DNA from: an uncultured Chloroflexota bacterium
GTDB taxonomy: Bacteria > Chloroflexota > Limnocylindria > Limnocylindrales > CSP1-4
Length of the DNA: 64,000 nt
Assembly (NCBI GenBank): GCA_903822495.1
Contig: CAIJPD010000015.1
Location: forward strand, 38,558-102,557
Direction: 5' to 3'
Under the pieces are notes generated by a model. It had not been told where the DNA came from and did no database searches. It saw only the letters and a list, made by a program, of their open reading frames with translations. Positions 43,776 through 51,547 of this stretch are shown piece after piece; position 1 is the first letter of the stretch, and each line of letters starts with the position of its first letter. A program made the position numbers and the translations under genes.

Positions 43776-45499
43776 CGAGTTCGGACACCCCGCGCCGGGC
43801 ACTGCCCGTCCTGGACCTCGTGGCGCCATCCGGGCCGCCGCGCGACGCGGTCAGCTCGGATGACCCCCGCCTCAACGAGTACCGCCCCGACACCCAGGCT
43901 CTCCCGGCGTTTCACCTGTGGACGCTGGGCTGCCAGATGAACCAGAGCGACTCGGAGGAGATGGCGGGCCGCCTGCTGGCCGCGGGCTGCTCCGAGGCTG
44001 CGTCGCTGGAGGCGGCTGACCTCGTGGTGATCAACACGTGCGCCATTCGCGAGGGTGCGGAGCAGAAGGTGATCGGCCGACAGGGGCACCTGGCGCGCCT
44101 GAAGGCGGCCAATCCCGGGTTGCGCGTGGTCCTGACCGGCTGCTCGGTCCGCGAGGCGGAGCGCGACGGCCTCGCGCGCCGCTATCCGGCGGTGGACCTG
44201 TTCCTTCGACCGGACGAGGAGCCGGAGCTGGTGGAGCGCCTGGGTCTTGCGTCGGCCCAGGGCCCCATCGGGGCGGGGAGTGGGCTGGCGACCGGCCCGG
44301 TGGGCGCCACGACGATGCTGGGTCGGAGAGTGGTAGGCGCCGCGGACAACCTGGCCGGCACGCGCGCCGCCGCGGTGGACGGCGGGCTGCTCGCACGCAC
44401 GTCGGCAATCAGTGCGTGGCTGCCGATCATCTACGGCTGCGACAAGACCTGCACCTACTGCATCGTCCCGTTCAGCCGGGGTCCCGAGCGGAGCCGCCCG
44501 TTCGACGAGATCGTCGAGGAGGCCCGCGGGTTGGCCGCGGCCGGCTACCGGGAAGTCACCCTCCTGGGCCAGAATGTCAACTCGTACGGGCACGACCTGG
44601 CGCCCGAGGCGCGCTTTGGCCACATCACCACGGAGCGCTGGGCGGGCCGTCGGATCGACCAGGGCTCACGTCCTGACCTGGCTGAGCTGATCCGGGCCAT
44701 CGACGGCCTGCGGACCGGCGACGGCGTCCCGGCTATCCCGCGCCTGCGCTTTGTGACCTCGCACCCGTGGGACCTGTCGGACCGACTGATCGATGCGATG
44801 GCCGACAGCCCGTCGGTGTGCGAGCACCTCCACCTGCCCGTCCAGTCCGGCGACGACGAGGTGCTCCGGCGCATGGGCCGCCAGTACGGGATCCAGCACT
44901 ACATGGAGCGCCTGCAGCGCATCCGCCGGCGGGTCCCGGGAATCGCCATCTCCACGGACATCATCGTCGGCTTCTGCGGGGAGACGCGCGAGCAGTTCGA
45001 CTCCACCCTGCGCCTGCTGGAGGCCGCGCGCTACGACCAGGTCTTCGCGGCGGCGTACTCGCCGCGACCCGGCACGCCGGCGACGCACCTGGCGGACGAC
45101 GTTCCCCCCGGCGAGAAGCGGGCCCGTCTCAACGAACTGCTGGCCCTCCAGGAGGGCATCGGCCTGGAGCGCAACCGCGAATGGCTGGGACGGGAGGTCT
45201 CGGTCCTGGTGGAGCGCATCGTCCCGGCCCGGAGCCACGAGCACGCCACGGCTGACGACGACGCCGAGATCCCGGTGACCGGCGCGGCGGCGGGCGGCGA
45301 CGGGGCCGCGGACCAGGCGGCGGCAGGGGAGGGGAGGGGCGTCAATCCGGGGCCCGGCCAGGTGCGCCTCACGGGCCGGACCCGCCAGCACAAGCTGGTG
45401 CATCTCGCCGGCGCGCCGGACCTGGTCGGCCAGTTCTTGACCGTTCGCGTGCAGCGCGCGGGCGCCTACGCGCTACGGGGAACGCTGGCCCAGCCGTGA
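43772..45499 (+). CDS. miaB: tRNA-2-methylthio-N6-dimethylallyladenosine synthase MiaB
   Basis: MiaB is a radical-SAM enzyme that thiomethylates i6A37 of tRNA. The N-terminal UPF0004 domain supplies the auxiliary-cluster cysteines in L-G-C-Q-M-N, N-T-C-A-I-R and T-G-C-S-V-R. The radical SAM motif is C-D-K-T-C-T-Y-C, followed by G-Q-N-V-N-S-Y-G. At 575 residues it is about 120 longer than usual. A 45-residue N-terminal lead, a Gly/Ala-rich insert before the radical SAM motif, and an acidic/Gly insert of about 35 residues inside the TRAM domain account for this. It overlaps both neighbours and is followed by miaA, whose product MiaB acts on. Confidence 0.95.
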   Translation: MTSSDTPRRALPVLDLVAPSGPPRDAVSSDDPRLNEYRPDTQALPAFHLWTLGCQMNQSDSEEMAGRLLAAGCSEAASLEAADLVVINTCAIREGAEQKVIGRQGHLARLKAANPGLRVVLTGCSVREAERDGLARRYPAVDLFLRPDEEPELVERLGLASAQGPIGAGSGLATGPVGATTMLGRRVVGAADNLAGTRAAAVDGGLLARTSAISAWLPIIYGCDKTCTYCIVPFSRGPERSRPFDEIVEEARGLAAAGYREVTLLGQNVNSYGHDLAPEARFGHITTERWAGRRIDQGSRPDLAELIRAIDGLRTGDGVPAIPRLRFVTSHPWDLSDRLIDAMADSPSVCEHLHLPVQSGDDEVLRRMGRQYGIQHYMERLQRIRRRVPGIAISTDIIVGFCGETREQFDSTLRLLEAARYDQVFAAAYSPRPGTPATHLADDVPPGEKRARLNELLALQEGIGLERNREWLGREVSVLVERIVPARSHEHATADDDAEIPVTGAAAGGDGAADQAAAGEGRGVNPGPGQVRLTGRTRQHKLVHLAGAPDLVGQFLTVRVQRAGAYALRGTLAQP

Positions 45500-45523
45500 C
45501 CGACGCTGGCCCAGCCGTGACCG
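45482..45523 (+). repeat. 21-bp tandem duplication across the miaB/miaA junction
   Basis: Two identical 21-bp copies lie at 45482-45502 and 45503-45523. Each contains a GTGA stop/start overlap. The first copy holds the miaB stop and the miaA GTG 45496; the second supplies another in-frame GTG at 45517, seven codons later. Confidence 0.95.
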
Positions 45524-46509
45524 AAGCCCGAGTCGCCGCGGCCCCGCCGCTCCTGGTCATCGCGGGCGCCACCGCGACCGGCAAGACCGGACTCTCGCTC
45601 GCCGTTGCCGACGCGCTGCTGGTCGAAGGGATCCCGGCCGAGATCATCTCCGCGGATTCGCGCCAGGTCTTCCGCGGTCTCGACATCGGCACCGCCAAGG
45701 TCGGCGCGGACGATCGGGCGCGCATCCGGCACCACGGCCTGGACCTCGCCGACCCTGATCAGGCCTTCTCGGTGGCCGACTACCTCGCCTGCGTCGCCGA
45801 GGCATTGGCCCGGATTGCGGCCCTGGGCGGCGTGGCCATCCTGGTCGGCGGCACCGGGTTCTACCTTCGTGCGGTCGCGCGAGGTCTTGACACGGCGGCG
45901 CTCCCCGCGGACGCGGCCATCCGGTCACGGATCGAGGCCGAGATCGACGAGGGCGGCGTCTACCGCGCGGCGGATCGACTGCTGGGCCTGGCCCCAAGTC
46001 TTGCCGGGCGGACGGACCTCGCCAACCGGCGGAGGGTGGCGCGGGCCCTGGAGATCGCCGAGATCCAGGGCGATGCGCCGCTGCCCGAGCCGCTTGGCTA
46101 CCCGGGCCCGGTGACGTGGCTTGGGCTCCGTCCAGACCCGGTGCGCCACCACCAGCTCATCGCCGACCGCGCCCGGGCCCAGTTCGATTCCGGGCTGGTG
46201 GACGAGGCGGCCGCGCTGCGCGCGCGCTTCGACCCTGGCCTGCCGGCCTTCTCGGCCATCGGCTACCGGGAGTCGTGGGCGTACCTGGACGGCCAGCTCA
46301 GTCGCGACGCTGCGATCGCGCTGGATGCCACGCGCAGCATCCAGTTCGCCAAGCGGCAGGCCACGTGGTTTCGCTCCGAGCGTGTCGTCGAGTGGCTCAA
46401 CCCCGCCGAGGAGGGCTTCTTCGCGGCCGTGCTGGATCGCGCGCGGGCGCTGGCCGCCGCACACCGGCACGCGCGCCGCGGGGACGAGCCGGGTACGCTT
46501 GCCCCATGA
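45496..46509 (+). CDS. miaA: tRNA dimethylallyltransferase MiaA
   Basis: MiaA transfers a dimethylallyl group to N6 of A37 in tRNAs reading UNN codons; MiaB then thiomethylates it. The 337-residue protein has the P-loop G-A-T-A-T-G-K-T (about 23-30), the substrate motif S-A-D-S-R-Q-V-F-R-G-L-D-I-G-T-A-K, the D-L-A-D-P-D region, G-G-T-G-F-Y-L-R-A and the later A-I-G-Y-R-E and T-R-x-x-x-x-x-x-K-R-Q blocks. GTG 45496 overlaps the miaB stop; GTG 45517 is an equally good start because of the 21-bp duplication. Confidence 0.96.
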   Translation: MTDAGPAVTEARVAAAPPLLVIAGATATGKTGLSLAVADALLVEGIPAEIISADSRQVFRGLDIGTAKVGADDRARIRHHGLDLADPDQAFSVADYLACVAEALARIAALGGVAILVGGTGFYLRAVARGLDTAALPADAAIRSRIEAEIDEGGVYRAADRLLGLAPSLAGRTDLANRRRVARALEIAEIQGDAPLPEPLGYPGPVTWLGLRPDPVRHHQLIADRARAQFDSGLVDEAAALRARFDPGLPAFSAIGYRESWAYLDGQLSRDAAIALDATRSIQFAKRQATWFRSERVVEWLNPAEEGFFAAVLDRARALAAAHRHARRGDEPGTLAP

Positions 46510-46526
46510 GCCGAACCGACCGATGA
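46506..46526 (+). CDS. Six-codon mini-ORF bridging miaA and hflX
   Basis: ATG 46506 overlaps the miaA stop (ATGA), encodes M-S-R-T-D-R and ends with a TGA that overlaps the hflX ATG (again ATGA). The peptide mirrors the first residues of HflX (M-S-R-S-D), so it looks like a duplicated hflX start that now links the two genes in a relay of overlaps. Whether it is translated is unknown. Confidence 0.35.
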   Translation: MSRTDR

Positions 46527-47830
46527 GCCGCAGCGACGTGATCGAGCTGGACCACCCCGCCGAGAAGGCCTTCCTGGTCGCCGTGGACACCGGTGAGGAC
46601 CCGGGCTGGAGCGCCGAGGAATCGCTCGTCGAGCTGAGCAACCTGGCCACCACCGCGGGCGCCGTCGTCGTGGGCGCGGAGTGGCAGAACCGCCGTCATA
46701 TCGATCCCAACTGGTACGTGGGCAAGGGCAAGGCCGAGGAGCTGATCGCCGCCAAGAACGAGACCGGCTTCGACGTCCTGGTCGCCGACGACGAGTTGTC
46801 GCCTGCCCAGCAGCGCGCGCTGGAGGAGCTGCTCAAGGTCAAGGTCATCGACCGGAGCCGGCTGATCCTCGACATCTTCGCCCAGCACGCCCAGACGCAC
46901 GAGGGCCGCCTCCAGGTGGAGCTGGCCCAGCTGGAGTACCAGCTGCCGCGCCTGACCAAGCTCTGGACGCACCTGTCGCGGACGGGCGGCGGGATCGGCA
47001 CACGGGGCCCGGGCGAGAGCCAGCTGGAGACGGACCGGCGGCTCATCCGTGACCGGATCAAGAAGATGAAGGAGCGCGTGGAGCAGGTCCGCCAGCAGCG
47101 ATCTACGGCGGCGCGCGGGCGGGATCGTCGGCTGATGCCGACCGTCGCCATCGTGGGCTACACCAACTCCGGCAAGTCCACCTTGCTCAACTCGCTCGTC
47201 GGCTCGGAGGTGGCGCTGGCCGAGGACAAGCTCTTCGCCACGCTGGATCCCACGTCTCGCCAGGTCCGGCTGGGCGACGGCCAGACGGCGATCGTCACGG
47301 ACACCGTCGGCTTCATCCACAAGCTGCCCCACCAGCTGATCGATGCGTTCCGGGCCACCCTCGAGGAGGTCAACCGCGCCGACGTGCTGATCGAGGTCGT
47401 GGATGCCTCGGACGGCCACTTCAACGAGCACCGCACGACGGTCCAGGCGGTCCTCGACGAGCTGGGCGCCGGCGACAAGCCCCGGCTGGTCGTCTTCAAC
47501 AAGGCGGACCTGATCGATTCGGCGGCTCGCGACCCCGAGATGCCCGGCCCGGTGATCGCGCGGACGGTGTTCGTCTCGGCGCTCACGGGCTATGGGCTGG
47601 ACACACTCCGGGCCGCGGTCGCCGCGCTGCTCGCGGAGCTCTGGGTCGACGTGGATGTCTCCGTTCCGTACGCGGCGGGCGAGCTCCTGGCCCGGGTGCG
47701 TGAGCGGGGCACGGTGGAACTGGAGTACGGGGAGCGGGATGTCCGGATCGTCGGGCGCGTGACGCCGGCGCTGGCGGGAGAGCTTGAGGCCGCGGCCGCG
47801 CGATGGGCGGCGGCAGCGCGGGACCTCTAG
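46523..47830 (+). CDS. hflX: GTPase HflX
   Basis: The 435-residue ribosome-associated GTPase splits stalled or hibernating 70S particles. The N-terminal HflX domain has N-W-Y-V-G-K-G-K, D-D-E-L-S-P-A-Q-Q-R and G-G-I-G-T-R-G-P-G-E-S-Q-L-E-T-D-R-R. G1 is G-Y-T-N-S-G-K-S near residue 211, G3 D-T-V-G-F-I-H-K-L-P and G4 N-K-A-D. A C-terminal domain ends the protein. ATG 46523 is chosen because it restores the family N terminus. The order miaB-miaA-hflX is familiar from many bacteria (E. coli miaA-hfq-hflX). Confidence 0.95.
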   Translation: MSRSDVIELDHPAEKAFLVAVDTGEDPGWSAEESLVELSNLATTAGAVVVGAEWQNRRHIDPNWYVGKGKAEELIAAKNETGFDVLVADDELSPAQQRALEELLKVKVIDRSRLILDIFAQHAQTHEGRLQVELAQLEYQLPRLTKLWTHLSRTGGGIGTRGPGESQLETDRRLIRDRIKKMKERVEQVRQQRSTAARGRDRRLMPTVAIVGYTNSGKSTLLNSLVGSEVALAEDKLFATLDPTSRQVRLGDGQTAIVTDTVGFIHKLPHQLIDAFRATLEEVNRADVLIEVVDASDGHFNEHRTTVQAVLDELGAGDKPRLVVFNKADLIDSAARDPEMPGPVIARTVFVSALTGYGLDTLRAAVAALLAELWVDVDVSVPYAAGELLARVRERGTVELEYGERDVRIVGRVTPALAGELEAAAARWAAAARDL

Positions 47831-48024
47831 CGCGGCAGGAAGCGCACGACCGCCGGCCGACCCGACCGGTCCGTTGGCGACACAGGAATGCTCGCGCTGC
47901 ACCGGGGGCGGTTGGCCGCGGATGTGGACGACCGGTGGACAAGTCCGTGAATTCGCTGACCGAGCTTCGAAGTTGGTGGGTAACTCACCTATGCGGGCGG
48001 CGGGCGCCGGGCTATGGTTGTCTT
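47831..48024. other. Gap after hflX, no gene, one small hairpin
   Basis: No coding frame of typical composition is present. GGTGGG and CTCACC at 47975-47989 form a 6-bp hairpin with a TAA loop. TATGGT at 48013-48018 could be a -10 element for the RNA that follows, since its predicted start point falls on the first base of the long stem at 48025. No matching -35 was found. Confidence 0.4.
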
Positions 48025-48107
48025 GCTCGAAGGGGCCTTGGACCGACAGCGGTCCCGCTGGTGTTTACATCGGCGGGGTCGACTACGGACCGACGGTTCC
48101 TTCGAGC
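48025..48107 (+). ncRNA. Candidate structured RNA, four-way junction
   Basis: A 13-bp helix forms between 48025-48037 and 48095-48107 (GCTCGAAGG pairs with CCTTCGAGC, then two G-U and two G-C pairs). It closes a junction with three hairpins: 48040-48055 (GGACCG/CGGTCC, ACAG loop), 48056-48075 (5 bp, 10-nt loop containing TTTACA) and 48077-48091 (GGTC/GACC, 7-nt loop). I do not recognise the family. It is not tmRNA, SRP RNA or RNase P by their signature sequences. It may be a non-coding RNA or a riboswitch-like element, but there is no same-strand gene just downstream. Confidence 0.45.
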
Positions 48108-48185
48108 GCTTTGATTCTGCGGGGTCTGGGGTGGTCGGGGCGAGGGGTTGTGGGCTCGGCCGGACCGGACAGTCTGTGGCAACGC

Positions 48186-48215
48186 GACGGGCGGTCGGCG
48201 GCCCGACTGGCCGTC
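48186..48215. terminator. Hairpin between the candidate RNA and the MOSC gene
   Basis: Twelve base pairs (GACGG/CCGTC, one G-G mismatch, then a 7-bp stem including one G-U pair) enclose a CGGC loop. It overlaps the stop codon of the convergent MOSC gene and could terminate transcripts from either side. Confidence 0.5.
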
Positions 48216-48708
48216 AGTCGTCCAGGAGCCACACCGGATCGCCCAGAGCGATCGACCCGCCATCCAGGATCTCGACCCGGATCCCTGCCTTGTGCACCAG
48301 CGGGTAGATGATCTCGCGGCCAAGCAACTGCTCCAGGTACGTGCACGGCTCCGCGCGACGCGCCGCCAGGCAGACCACCGGGCCAATCCGGAAGCGACGT
48401 CCCAGCAGGGTATCCAGCCGGACGCCGCGCGTCGTCAGGTTGCGGCGGCTCTCGCCCGGCCCCAGCGGGAGGCCCCACTCGGCAGCCAGGCGGTCGATCT
48501 CTTCCTGCTCGATCAGTGTCAGCCAGTCCCCCCGGCGCTTGATGGGGGACCAGTGGCCGATCTCCATGTCGTACCGGTCCCCGGCAAGACCGCCACCCGC
48601 CCGCGCCTCGACGTGCTCCAGCGACACCATCGGTGCACCAGCGGCCGGCGCGACGTGGATGTGGACGACGTGGCCGGGCGGGGCAGGGGAGGGGTCGGGC
48701 GTGCTCAC
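48214..48708 (-). CDS. MOSC domain-containing protein
   Basis: The 164-residue protein is a stand-alone MOSC domain, a beta-barrel fold related to the C terminus of molybdenum cofactor sulfurases and to YiiM. Family features are G-L-A-G-D-R-Y near residue 40, S-R-R-N-L-T-T-R-G with L-L-G-R-R-F-R-I-G, and the Cys in A-E-P-C-T-Y-L. MOSC proteins bind pyranopterin cofactors or handle sulfur; the specific role here is unknown. The molybdenum hydroxylase subunit 10 kb away is the only other molybdenum-linked gene in the window. Confidence 0.85.
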   Translation of the reverse strand: MSTPDPSPAPPGHVVHIHVAPAAGAPMVSLEHVEARAGGGLAGDRYDMEIGHWSPIKRRGDWLTLIEQEEIDRLAAEWGLPLGPGESRRNLTTRGVRLDTLLGRRFRIGPVVCLAARRAEPCTYLEQLLGREIIYPLVHKAGIRVEILDGGSIALGDPVWLLDD

Positions 48709-48854
48709 CGGCCCATTGTCGCAACTTGGGCTCCGCGATGGGCGTGCGCACGGCCGGCTTCAGCGCGGTCAGACCGTGCCTGCGACCGTGCGCGTCGTGA
48801 CGAAGGCAGACCGCGCACCGATGCTGACGCCATGGGGCATCGGGGGCACGAACT

Positions 48855-48887
48855 GACCCCTCCGCTGCTGTGGGCAGGGGAGGGGTC
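48855..48887 (-). terminator. Hairpin after the VIT-type transporter gene
   Basis: Perfect 9-bp arms GACCCCTCC and GGAGGGGTC enclose a 15-nt loop with its own short stem. It lies 45 bp beyond the stop of the minus-strand transporter gene and probably ends that transcript. Confidence 0.5.
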
Positions 48888-48932
48888 GAAGGCGAGCGGT
48901 CGAGAGGCGACGCGGTCAGTCCCGCGCCCGGG

Positions 48933-49661
48933 TCAGATGCCGTGGACGCCGAAGAACTGGCTGACACCGTAGGTGATCGCCATGGCGGCCAGGCCACCGA
49001 CGACGTTGCGAAGGATGGGCTTGGTCTTGGCCGAGCCGGAGATCACCGCGCTGATCCAGCCGGTCAGGAGGAGCCCGACGGCGCCCACGCAGACGGTCAG
49101 CGGAACGCGGATGTCGCCGCCGAGGTACATCGCCGCCAGCGGGAAGATGAAGCCCGTCGTGAAGGACACCGCGGACGCGAGCGCGGCGTGCCACGGCTCG
49201 GTGAGCTCCTCCTCGTGGACGCCATGCTTGGCCCGCAGGAGGGCCGCCAGCGGGTTGTGGCTCATCAGCTCGTCAACGACGATCTGGGTGGTCGCGTCCG
49301 AGAGGCCCTGGTTCCGGTAGGACTGCAGCAGCTCGTCGCGGGCGGCCTGCGGGTTCTCCTGCAGGACCTTGCGCTCCACGACGATCAGCGCCTCCTCGGT
49401 GTCGCGCTGGCTGAACACCGAGACGTACTCGCCCATCGCCATCGCGCAAGCGCCGGCCAGGAGGCCTGCCACGCCGGCGACCATGATCGCCGAGATGTTC
49501 GAATGGTCCGCGGCCGCGACGCCCAGCAGGATGCCCGAACCGGAGACGACGCCATCGTTGGCGCCCAGAACGGCTGCCCGGAGCCAGTTCAGCTTGGCCC
49601 CGAGGCCGCCGAATCCAACGGTCTCGCCGTCCGGGTGGGTAGTCGTGGTGCCATCGGCCAT
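48933..49661 (-). CDS. VIT1/CCC1 family transporter
   Basis: The 242-residue protein belongs to the vacuolar iron transporter-like family that moves Fe2+ or Mn2+ across membranes. The first transmembrane segment carries L-R-A-A-V-L-G-A-N-D-G-V-V-S-G, then A-G-V-A-G-L-L-A-G-A-C-A-M-A-M-G-E-Y-V-S-V (metal-site Met and Glu residues). A cytoplasmic helical domain rich in Glu (about 85-145) precedes three more hydrophobic segments. That domain often binds metals. ATG 49661 is used. The gene is monocistronic with a hairpin downstream. Confidence 0.9.
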   Translation of the reverse strand: MADGTTTTHPDGETVGFGGLGAKLNWLRAAVLGANDGVVSGSGILLGVAAADHSNISAIMVAGVAGLLAGACAMAMGEYVSVFSQRDTEEALIVVERKVLQENPQAARDELLQSYRNQGLSDATTQIVVDELMSHNPLAALLRAKHGVHEEELTEPWHAALASAVSFTTGFIFPLAAMYLGGDIRVPLTVCVGAVGLLLTGWISAVISGSAKTKPILRNVVGGLAAMAITYGVSQFFGVHGI

Positions 49662-49786
49662 GTGGGGGACTCCGGGAGTGCACTGAATGGTGGACGCTTC
49701 AGCCCGAGTGTAGGCGAGCCGCACCCGCGTCGGGAGGCGGGTGCTGACAGGTATCCCTGATCGCACGGCGCAGGGAACCCTGCCCA

Positions 49787-49960
49787 ATGGCCTCGCAAGG
49801 CGGCACTCCGACGGACGGGGCCGGGCGGCCCGTGGCGCGCATCGTGCCGTACCGCGCCCGAACCACGGCGCGGACCCAAGGCCTCATGGCCGGCCAGATC
49901 TGGCTGGGACCCGTGTTCGACGAGGTAGACGAAGAGATCCGGGAGCCCTTCGAGCGATGA
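49787..49960 (+). pseudogene. Truncated Phd/VapB-type antitoxin remnant
   Basis: The 57-codon frame encodes the C-terminal half of a prevent-host-death type antitoxin: A-G-R-P-V-A-R-I-V-P-Y-R matches the end of the DNA-binding domain, and the acidic tail D-E-V-D-E-E-I-R-E-P-F-E is the toxin-binding segment. The N-terminal helix and strand that should precede it are not found in any frame upstream; an in-frame stop lies at 49745. It overlaps the toxin remnant by 4 bp, the normal vapBC arrangement. It is probably non-functional. Confidence 0.6.
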
Positions 49961-50303
49961 TTCTGCTGCTCGACACCCATGCGCTCCTGTGGTGGCTGTC
50001 CGGGGACGGTCGGCTTCGTGACGACGCTGTCGCGGCCATCGCCAGCCCGGCCAACGACGCCATCGTCTCTGTCGCCAGCGTCTGGGAGATCGAGATCAGG
50101 CGCGCACTGCGCGAAGCGGCTTCAGCGTCCTGCCGATCCTGGCCGCCGACGCCGTCCGTGCCGGCCGTGCCGGCCGTCTGCCCCGGCACCACGGCGACCC
50201 AATCGACCGGATGCTCGTCGCACAGGCCCTGCGCCTGGACGCCGTCCTCGTGACGCGCGACCCGGCCTTCGGCGCCTACGGGATCCCGCTCCTGGCTGCC
50301 TGA
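49957..50303 (+). pseudogene. Frameshifted VapC (PIN domain) toxin remnant
   Basis: The first 53 codons encode the start of a PIN-domain ribonuclease: L-L-L-D-T-H-A-L-L-W-W-L-S-G-D and S-V-A-S-V-W-E-I-E-I. From 50118 the homologous C-terminal half continues in another frame, with F-S-V-L-P-I, R-L-P-R-H-H-G-D-P-I-D-R-M-L-V-A-Q-A and V-T-R-D-P-A-F. About 15 residues between the halves are missing, so a deletion of roughly 45-55 bp caused the frameshift. Both acidic active-site regions survive but in separate frames. Confidence 0.75.
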
Positions 50304-50352
50304 GCCTCGCCAACGCCGTGGAGGAACGCCGACGGGCGCGCCTCCCGTCGCC

Positions 50353-50781
50353 TCAAGCCAGGGGGTTGACCCAGCGGAGGCCGGGGAATCGGCCGAAGTC
50401 GCGGTCGGCAGAGGCGAGCTCGGCGCCGTGTTCCATTGCCAGCGCCGCCAGGTGGGCATCGCTCACCAGGTTCCCGCCGGTTCCCGTGCGATCGAGCAGG
50501 TCGCGGAGGATCGCCGTGTGACGACCCGTCGGCTCGATGATGGTCGTGTTGCGGCGCGCCAGCCAGCGATCCACGTACCTGAGCGCTGCCTCCGCCTTGA
50601 GCGGGACCACCAGGACCGACGGGCTGGTCATGACCCGGACGAAGCCCAGGAGCACCGACCAGGGCAGCCCAACGGTCTCGGAGCCCGACAGCGTGGCGTT
50701 CCACCAGGCCAGCGCCTGGGCATGGCCCGGCGAGCGGTCGTTGATCGCGTAGATGAGGAGGTTCACGTCCGGAACCTTCAC
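50353..50781 (-). CDS. Type II toxin VapC family PIN-domain ribonuclease
   Basis: The 142-residue protein has the PIN-domain acidic residues in P-D-V-N-L-L-I-Y-A, the central L-G-F-V-R-V, N-L-V-S-D-A-H-L-A-A-L-A and S-A-D-R-D-F-G-R-F-P-G-L. This is a metal-dependent RNase toxin of the VapC type with an N-terminal D-V-N signature, distinct from the decayed VapC next door. GTG 50781 overlaps the antitoxin gene stop by 4 bp. The locus appears intact. Confidence 0.9.
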   Translation of the reverse strand: MKVPDVNLLIYAINDRSPGHAQALAWWNATLSGSETVGLPWSVLLGFVRVMTSPSVLVVPLKAEAALRYVDRWLARRNTTIIEPTGRHTAILRDLLDRTGTGGNLVSDAHLAALAMEHGAELASADRDFGRFPGLRWVNPLA

Positions 50782-51056
50782 TTGTTGAGCTCCAGTTTGC
50801 GGACGATCTCGGCGTCTTCCAGCTCGCCGGCGAGGCGAAGCGCGTGGGCGAGGTCGACGCCGGGTCGGACCTCCAGCGAGACGACCTGTTCCCGGTACGG
50901 CCCCTCTGCCCCCGGGCGGTGGGTCGCCAGTCCAGCCCGAATGGCTGCGTTGACGGTCGCCGTGAAGGACGAGCCGCGCTCGCTCGCGAGGCGGCGGAGG
51001 GTGGCGGCCAGGTCAGGATCGAGGGTGATCGTCGTACGCTCCATCTCGCGCATCAT
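50778..51056 (-). CDS. Ribbon-helix-helix antitoxin (VapB/CopG-like)
   Basis: This antitoxin of about 92 residues has an N-terminal ribbon-helix-helix DNA-binding domain, R-T-T-I-T-L-D-P-D-L-A-A-T-L-R-R-L-A, with S-F-T-A-T-V-N-A-A-I-R-A-G. A C-terminal toxin-binding tail rich in Glu and Leu follows. It would neutralise the PIN toxin encoded just downstream and repress the operon. Two adjacent ATGs (51056, 51053) and a third (51044) are possible starts; GGTGG precedes the first. Confidence 0.85.
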   Translation of the reverse strand: MMREMERTTITLDPDLAATLRRLASERGSSFTATVNAAIRAGLATHRPGAEGPYREQVVSLEVRPGVDLAHALRLAGELEDAEIVRKLELNK

Positions 51057-51094
51057 AACACCACCATAACTGATGCTTTGATGATTCCAGGGCC

Positions 51095-51547
51095 TCAGTG
51101 CGCCCAACCGGAGGGCAAGTCGTGGAACCGGAATGACAACCAGGTCTGGCGCACCCAGTCGAAGTCATCTGCGGCGATCGTCACCAGCAGGGCGTGCCCG
51201 TCGGCCACGAGGATGCCTGACAGCGCGATGCCGGCCACGGTCGACCCGGGAGCCGGTGCGGTGACGGCCCAGCCCAGGAGGCCCGGCGGGAGCTCTCCGA
51301 ACGGCTGGGCGCCGGCGATCCCGGCGGTCATCGCCCTGAGTTGGCCGTGGATCAGCGATGCCGGCACCGGGCCGTCAGGCCCGAAGACCAGGAGGGTGTT
51401 CGTCGAGATCCAGCGATGATCGTCCTCGCCGTGCCAGAACGCCTCCATGTCGTTTCGGGTCTCCGAGAGGGTCTCCGGGATGACGATCGACCACGAGTCA
51501 GACACGCGCCGCTCGACGAGGGGCTCTGCTGCTGTCCGCGTCTTCAT
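51095..51547 (-). CDS. Hypothetical protein (150 aa)
   Basis: I do not recognise this protein. It is 150 residues, mixed alpha/beta in appearance, with Trp-rich ends (S-D-S-W-S-I-V-I-P near the N terminus, W-V-R-Q-T-W-L-S-F-R-F-H near the C terminus) and no signal peptide or membrane helix. Codon composition is like its neighbours, supporting a real gene. It lies 39 bp upstream of the antitoxin gene on the same strand but has no obvious tie to it. Confidence 0.55.
   Translation of the reverse strand: MKTRTAAEPLVERRVSDSWSIVIPETLSETRNDMEAFWHGEDDHRWISTNTLLVFGPDGPVPASLIHGQLRAMTAGIAGAQPFGELPPGLLGWAVTAPAPGSTVAGIALSGILVADGHALLVTIAADDFDWVRQTWLSFRFHDLPSGWAH

Noticed and set aside
48025..48107. Atypical tRNA at the four-way junction
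   Set aside because: The closing stem is 13 bp rather than 7, there is no TTCRA T-loop and no CCA end, so it is not a tRNA.
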